This document shows positions 6,501-9,537 of a DNA stretch of 9,537 nucleotides, one piece after another. This stretch comes from DATFKA01 sp042095835. GTDB taxonomy: Bacteria > Bacteroidota > Bacteroidia > Chitinophagales > Saprospiraceae. The stretch's first letter is position 1. The number at the start of each line of letters is the position of its first letter. The stretch spans positions 1 to 9,537 of the forward strand of contig JBELML010000182.1 of NCBI GenBank assembly GCA_042095835.1, given 5' to 3'. Position numbers and translations under genes: made by a program. The notes below the pieces were generated by a model. That model saw only the letters and a list, made by a program, of their open reading frames with translations, searched no databases and had not been told where the DNA came from.

Positions 6501-8021
6501 TTGATCATAACTCACAAAGCCCTCTTCTGAAAGACTATAAAGGAAACTAGCCAAGCTTTCTTTGGTCAATCGGTTGCTATAAACGGAGAGTACCTGATTG
6601 GCTGAAACAATGGGATTATTTCCATTTCGGCGATAAAGTCGCATCAGCATGACTAGTGGATTCACTCCTGCTAGACCTTCCAGTGATTCGTATTCTCGTT
6701 TATTAAAAAAGTTGAGTGATTGAAAAGTAACGGGTTCCTTACCTAATATCCTAGCTGTCTTTTTTCCTATAAAAATGGTATCTGTATTGATATTCGCAAT
6801 AATATAATCGGTGTTGATATTGATATTATGCGCTGAGCTAAAGAATAGATTTCTATCGCTTCCATTCTCTCCACGGCTCAATTCTAATCGTCCTTCAGGG
6901 ATGTTATATCGGATATTTGCAGAAGGATGCGCTATGGAGTCCTGATCATAGGTAAAGACCGCATTAATATCTTGGCCGGTCAGCTCTACTCCACTTTTAA
7001 TAGTAAAGCGGTCTGAAGTTCCTTTAAAAATGGGTTGATTCGACTTATTGAAGAGTTGTATACTGGCTTTTTGCCCATCTGAGGCATCACCATAGATAGT
7101 TTCTCCCTGGATGCTAAATCCTCCTTGGTATTTAACGCCTTCTCCAAAATTATCAATCTGCAAATCTCCCTCAAAGGAGCTAAAGCGAGGATAAGAAGGT
7201 AATCGATTGCCAACCTTGCTCGTTATTTTATCTTCAAAAGCCCCGGCAACGGCGCGGCTACCAAAATAAGTATCAAAATAAAAAGTAGCTGTATCAATCT
7301 GGTAAAAGCTTTTTTTCAGATCCAGTTCATAGGCACCAAAGGTAACATAGATATTCCCCTCCAAACCAGTGCTATCCCAGTCTACTTTACCTTTTTCTCC
7401 AAACCATTTCAATTCCATAGGAAAAAACCGCCCCGGAGACTCTTTGATGGACATGGTATCGGTCTTGCGGAAGGCTTTCAAGGTGGTGGACTCCCAAACA
7501 AGGCTTGGGATATTTTGCTGAAAAGCAAACTGAAAGTCCTCAGAATCGGTGGTCCAATTGGTGCCGCCATTAGAGGATTTCAAGAGCCTAGTTTCCAAGA
7601 AATCGATCGTAAAATCTACAAATATCTTAAACTCTCGACTAGACCAATTTTCATCAGCGAGCATACCATCTATAATCTGGTGCCAGGCAGTGAAATGCTT
7701 ACTTTCTTGATCGTTCTTTTTCACTAAATCAAGTGCTTGCAAATAAACTTTAAAATAGGGCTGGTTGGTCATCCGCTTCGACAACATGGTATTAGTTGTC
7801 TCTATGATTTGTGCCCGCTCTTCGTCTGTGTAAGCCCCAGCTTGAAAAGCCGACTGGAAAGGATCGTAGACCTCTTTGAGTTCCTTAATTCCTGTTCTCG
7901 TCATAAAGTTACCTAGTACGGCTACAAATTCATTTGGATTTGCTGGAAAGGAATCTATCCTTTGGCCTTGAGCAGAAAATACGAAAAGGAAGGAAAATAA
8001 GAAAAGGTAAATTTTGTTCAT
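3504..8021 (-). CDS. very large exported protein of unknown function, beta-rich
   Basis: I do not recognise a named family. The 1505-residue product starts with a typical signal peptide: MNK, a Phe/Leu-rich core (5-16), then SAQGQR with likely cleavage near residue 19. No lipobox cysteine follows. A mainly helical region (about 30-150) precedes a long part of alternating polar and hydrophobic residues, as in beta-sandwich or beta-helix proteins. Degenerate internal repeats are visible. KDFHFEYRPFQVKMDSI (603-619) resembles DKVTMDFKPYQDSMYII (827-843), and GLTGKGTLAYLGSVIES (776-792) resembles GVKGDGTLKWDKAELES (867-883). Residues about 470-520 look helical with a small wing. A proline run (PPPP, 1294-1297) precedes a C-terminal domain of about 200 residues. 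There is no obvious C-terminal transmembrane barrel, type IX sorting domain or catalytic motif. The product probably works in the periplasm or on the outer membrane. The gene starts 34 bp after prmA and is followed 61 bp later by rtcB. Confidence 0.85.
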   Translation of the reverse strand: MNKIYLFLFSFLFVFSAQGQRIDSFPANPNEFVAVLGNFMTRTGIKELKEVYDPFQSAFQAGAYTDEERAQIIETTNTMLSKRMTNQPYFKVYLQALDLVKKNDQESKHFTAWHQIIDGMLADENWSSREFKIFVDFTIDFLETRLLKSSNGGTNWTTDSEDFQFAFQQNIPSLVWESTTLKAFRKTDTMSIKESPGRFFPMELKWFGEKGKVDWDSTGLEGNIYVTFGAYELDLKKSFYQIDTATFYFDTYFGSRAVAGAFEDKITSKVGNRLPSYPRFSSFEGDLQIDNFGEGVKYQGGFSIQGETIYGDASDGQKASIQLFNKSNQPIFKGTSDRFTIKSGVELTGQDINAVFTYDQDSIAHPSANIRYNIPEGRLELSRGENGSDRNLFFSSAHNININTDYIIANINTDTIFIGKKTARILGKEPVTFQSLNFFNKREYESLEGLAGVNPLVMLMRLYRRNGNNPIVSANQVLSVYSNRLTKESLASFLYSLSEEGFVSYDQEKELVEIKEKTRHYVEAYYEQRDYDRLRVKSDTLDVNGYFNVKDKAISVRGVKNLEISPARRVGVLPEKNQIILKPGMDFDFAGTLFAGYSDFKGKDFHFEYRPFQVKMDSIDQFRFFPPTKDPVEFSNSPAYALNSKLENLNGTLYIDSVGNKSGLDTIAIYPLFKTTDLSYVYYDDSTVVADTVYHRDSFYFEVAPFEFPGLQRYLKEDIAFEGQLVSTGIFPPFKDTAVVRDDYSLGFVHETPEEGYVTYGGQGLYQGLIDLSNKGLTGKGTLAYLGSVIESTDFIFRPDGATSSAQAFDLPESRGGEVETPMVHADKVTMDFKPYQDSMYIISEEFKLFAEQEHSLKGVLTLTTEGVKGDGTLKWDKAELESEIFSFGANSIEADTMSVQIKSLERQEAMALSTENLKGKIDFDDNKGTFESNDDDYVYLNRNGYISTMNAFDWDLEKDLLTLQRDDRNFGAFTSVIQGQDSLTFLGKNATIDVTSNDVIVSEVPYINSADAIIYPDSNLVTIQPQAVIKTLENAVIVADSINKTHKIVKATVDILGRKSYKASGFYEYNIAGKEQEIEFSDIQGKRVGKGKISERPTATIASGTVEDVDSFFIDQKTTFKGNISLYSESVNLKFEGFAKLEAEKLENAKWFGINCEADKNNLIIPFNYPRDEEGYKAYTGLYLRRDIPIVYPSIMSAPYALQDRKILDVTGVFKYDKAKDEFIFGDSSKVIDDAYLGNLLVFENKTGKIRGEGKLGIAGDLKYTSLDAYGSIETVLPPDIPDSLRAETPPPPVTVDALAGVNFILPERLFRYVLAEVERNTLSLNPTPYLANQEKYKKQFSMMFPGTPGLTESFNGFALGKFELPKAAKKHTILVSDLKMKWDMDFQTWVSTSPKVGLVSINGAPINRQVDAFIEYKMGAVGGDRFYYYLKFPSQIYYYFGFKQGVLEVYSNDTQFMDACEKMKKTELVTKMPGGDTYEILVETANRANMFVRRVRAMQSTGN

Positions 8022-8055
8022 GCCTATATGTAGTTTGCCAATCGTAATGGGCAGC

Positions 8056-8883
8056 CTACGTCTTTTGCATTAATAAGGCCACCCAATCTCCTTTGATAAG
8101 ATGCGTTCTGTAAGAAAAACCCTCGTCCTCAGCCCTTTGTTTTACCAGCGGAAAATCCTTTTGCAAAACGCCAGACAAGAATAGAAATCCATCTTGGAGT
8201 AGATGTGTATTTAACGCAGGAAGGGAGCTTAGTATTACATTTCGATTGATGTTGGCAAGTACAATCTGGTAATCTGTGGCGTAGATATCTGGCAGGGTAC
8301 CGTGTAGCGCATTGACCTTAGTAGCAGCATTTATACTTGCATTCGCTAATGTATTTTCATAAGCAGGTTGTTCGATATCTATGGCATCAATGGTACTTGC
8401 GCCAAGCATATCGGCCAGTATCGCCAGGATTCCAGTCCCACAACCATAGTCGAGTACCTTCTTTTCTAAAAAATCGACATCAGCCATTAGCTGGATCATC
8501 ATAAAGGTAGTCGCATGATGTCCCGTTCCAAAAGCCATTTCGGGATTGATTAAAATCTGATATTGAGCAGACTTATCTTCCTCATGGAAGGGTGCCCTGA
8601 TATAACAAAAATCATTCACCTTAATGGGCTGGAAGTTAGATTCCCAAACTTCGTTCCAATTCTGGTAAGGAAGCTTTTTTGTGGTAAACGGATGAGGTTT
8701 AAGCCAATCTAAATCCTGGATAGATTGTCCCAATTCTTCTGACCAATCCTTTTCGTGGATATAGGCAAAAAGTTGATCGCCGGCTGATTCGAATGCATAG
8801 AAGGGAAATTCGGAAAGCATGGCAATCAGCAAATCGTGCTTTGCTTCTTCTATTTGAAAGACATATTGAATTTGCCCCATCAT
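8056..8883 (-). CDS. prmA: ribosomal protein L11 methyltransferase
   Basis: A 275-residue S-adenosylmethionine-dependent methyltransferase of the PrmA family, which methylates lysines and the N-terminus of ribosomal protein L11 in the cytoplasm. It is slightly shorter than E. coli PrmA, as is common in Bacteroidota. The N-terminal substrate-binding domain ends in WNEVWESNFQPIKV (76-89). The catalytic part shows INPEMAFGTGHHATT (112-126), SAM-binding motif I DYGCGTG (145-151), the acidic loop AIDIE (167-171) and LANINRNVI (209-217) in place of the post-motif usually written LANI-x-x-x-x-L/I. The first of two tandem ATG codons (8883) overlaps the stop of the upstream DinB-like gene in an ATGA arrangement, which implies translational coupling. 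The downstream large exported-protein gene begins after 34 bp. Confidence 0.95.
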   Translation of the reverse strand: MMGQIQYVFQIEEAKHDLLIAMLSEFPFYAFESAGDQLFAYIHEKDWSEELGQSIQDLDWLKPHPFTTKKLPYQNWNEVWESNFQPIKVNDFCYIRAPFHEEDKSAQYQILINPEMAFGTGHHATTFMMIQLMADVDFLEKKVLDYGCGTGILAILADMLGASTIDAIDIEQPAYENTLANASINAATKVNALHGTLPDIYATDYQIVLANINRNVILSSLPALNTHLLQDGFLFLSGVLQKDFPLVKQRAEDEGFSYRTHLIKGDWVALLMQKT

Positions 8884-9386
8884 TGATTGGCATTATGTTT
8901 CACAGTAGAAGGCGCTACTCCGAAATGCTCTCCAAGTGTCAAATGAGGCGCTGCCTGCTTTAGACCCATTTTAATAATAGCCAGGTGGTGTACGGCATGA
9001 TCATGGATAAAAAACAATTCTCGACCAAGTGTCGAGACATAAGCTTCGCGGTCTTGATCATCCTCCGGTGAAAAGTCACTTAATACCTTCACCTGTGCTT
9101 CTAAAGGAAAGCTAGCTAATTGATTCACCAAATTAGAGAAGGAAGTCGCTGCTACCTTTGGATTGCATTCCATTTGTAGATTGCGTTGGCGGGCGCTATA
9201 ATCTACGGCACCGTTTTCTAAGCCATGAACAAGACAACGGTAGAAATCAAAAATATGCCTAAAGTGCTTGCCGATGCTTGACCCCTCGAATAAATCTAAG
9301 GATTGTGCATAGGCAGCAGGATCGATGCGGTTTAATAAACCAACCATTTGACGGGTGATGTGCTCCACCCCTTGCCATCCGTTCAT
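8880..9386 (-). CDS. DinB-like putative metal-dependent protein
   Basis: A 168-residue protein that best fits the DinB/YfiT-like four-helix-bundle superfamily, whose members bind a divalent metal through three histidines. Examples include thiol-dependent S-transferases and many proteins of unknown function. Counting from the ATG at 9386, the likely ligands are His44 in GKHFRHIFDFY and His130 plus His134 in FIHDHAVHHLAIIKMG. This is the usual spacing of one histidine in the second helix and an HxxxH pair in a late helix. The frame stays open to a TTG at 9444-9446, but that start lies inside the repeat element and adds 20 residues of no family character, so the ATG is preferred. The stop (TGA, 8880-8882) overlaps the prmA start. 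The fold assignment rests on the histidine pattern and length only; substrate and reaction are unknown. Confidence 0.75.
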   Translation of the reverse strand: MNGWQGVEHITRQMVGLLNRIDPAAYAQSLDLFEGSSIGKHFRHIFDFYRCLVHGLENGAVDYSARQRNLQMECNPKVAATSFSNLVNQLASFPLEAQVKVLSDFSPEDDQDREAYVSTLGRELFFIHDHAVHHLAIIKMGLKQAAPHLTLGEHFGVAPSTVKHNANQ

Positions 9387-9416
9387 AAATGTTGTTTGTT
9401 TGTCTGGGAATATTTT

Positions 9417-9446
9417 AAAATTACTGAAGTAGCAGTCAAAAAACAA
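9417..9446 (-). promoter_or_regulatory. candidate promoter for the DinB-like/prmA run
   Basis: Reading leftwards on the minus strand, TTG (9446-9444) is followed after 20 bases by TAATTTTA (9423-9416). This agrees with the Bacteroidota pattern TTG-N17-23-TAnnTTTG except for the final G. Transcription would start about 20-25 bases before the ATG at 9386, leaving an A/C-rich leader without a Shine-Dalgarno sequence. The TTG lies inside the left terminal repeat of the second repeat copy, while the -7 element lies just outside it. AT-rich DNA yields such matches by chance, so this is tentative. Confidence 0.3.
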
Positions 9447-9537
9447 CTTACCGATTTTGATGGAATCTTCCCGACCTATAAGTCGGGACAGGCTTGCTCC
9501 AATACGGCGTTAAAAAGCCTCGCTGATGCCCTGCATC
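9428..9537. repeat. MITE-like structured repeat element, copy 2 (cut by window end)
   Basis: From 9428 to the window end the sequence aligns with 93-201 with about 11 mismatches and one single-base gap (about 90% identity, counted by eye), in the same orientation. Hairpin 1 is perfect here (TCCCGAC 9469-9475 with GTCGGGA 9482-9488). Hairpin 2 is kept exactly (AGGCTT 9490-9495 with AAGCCT 9515-9520). Hairpin 3 reads GATGC 9525-9529 with GCATC 9533-9537. Compared with copy 1, one A-T pair of hairpin 3 has become G-C by two changes. Only the left terminal repeat is visible, and the right half should lie within roughly 80 bases beyond the window. The element sits 41 bp upstream of the ATG of the DinB-like gene. 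Confidence 0.7.

Noticed and set aside
3504..8021. Type IX secretion substrate, TonB-dependent receptor or TamB/LptD homologue
   Set aside because: I see no C-terminal sorting domain, no plug or barrel signature and no terminal aromatic residue. The beta-type repeats alone do not justify a family name.
9387..9446. TTG start at 9444-9446 extending the DinB-like protein by 20 residues
   Set aside because: The extension would be encoded partly by the repeat element and carries aromatic residues foreign to the family. The ATG at 9386 opens directly into the first helix.

Overview
The window looks like chromosomal DNA of a member of the Bacteroidota, possibly of the Saprospiria/Lewinella type. 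The evidence is a moderately AT-rich composition, A-rich leaders with no clear Shine-Dalgarno sequence, a TAnnTTTG-like -7 element before tpiA, and Bacteroidota-style PrmA and RtcB variants. The phylum is fairly secure; the class is a guess. No phage, plasmid, CRISPR, tRNA or rRNA feature was found.

Layout from left to right. Bases 1-89 are AT-rich and hold nothing I can name. Bases 90-278 are a compact repeat element with 37-bp imperfect terminal inverted repeats and three internal hairpins. Its right end contains the stop codon of a minus-strand DUF72/YecE-family gene (275-1186). A 100-bp divergent intergenic region follows. It carries a perfect 11-bp inverted repeat next to a candidate promoter for plus-strand tpiA (1287-2042). 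tpiA converges on minus-strand rtcB (2039-3442), and their stop codons interlock. Upstream of rtcB, on the same strand, are a 1505-residue exported protein of unknown function (3504-8021), prmA (8056-8883) and a DinB-like gene (8880-9386). A second copy of the repeat element starts at 9428 and runs off the right edge.

The four minus-strand genes dinB-like, prmA, the 1505-residue gene and rtcB are read in that order with short gaps (a 4-bp overlap, 34 bp and 61 bp), so they may share a transcript. Their known roles do not form one pathway: translation-apparatus methylation (PrmA), RNA repair/ligation (RtcB), a probable metalloenzyme of DinB type, and a large envelope protein. tpiA is a glycolytic housekeeping gene. 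Most of the window is therefore ordinary core genome.

The two items that most merit a second look are the structured repeat element, whose two copies show one paired base change that preserves a hairpin, and the large uncharacterised exported protein. I see no convincing defence system, toxin-antitoxin pair or other new multi-gene system.
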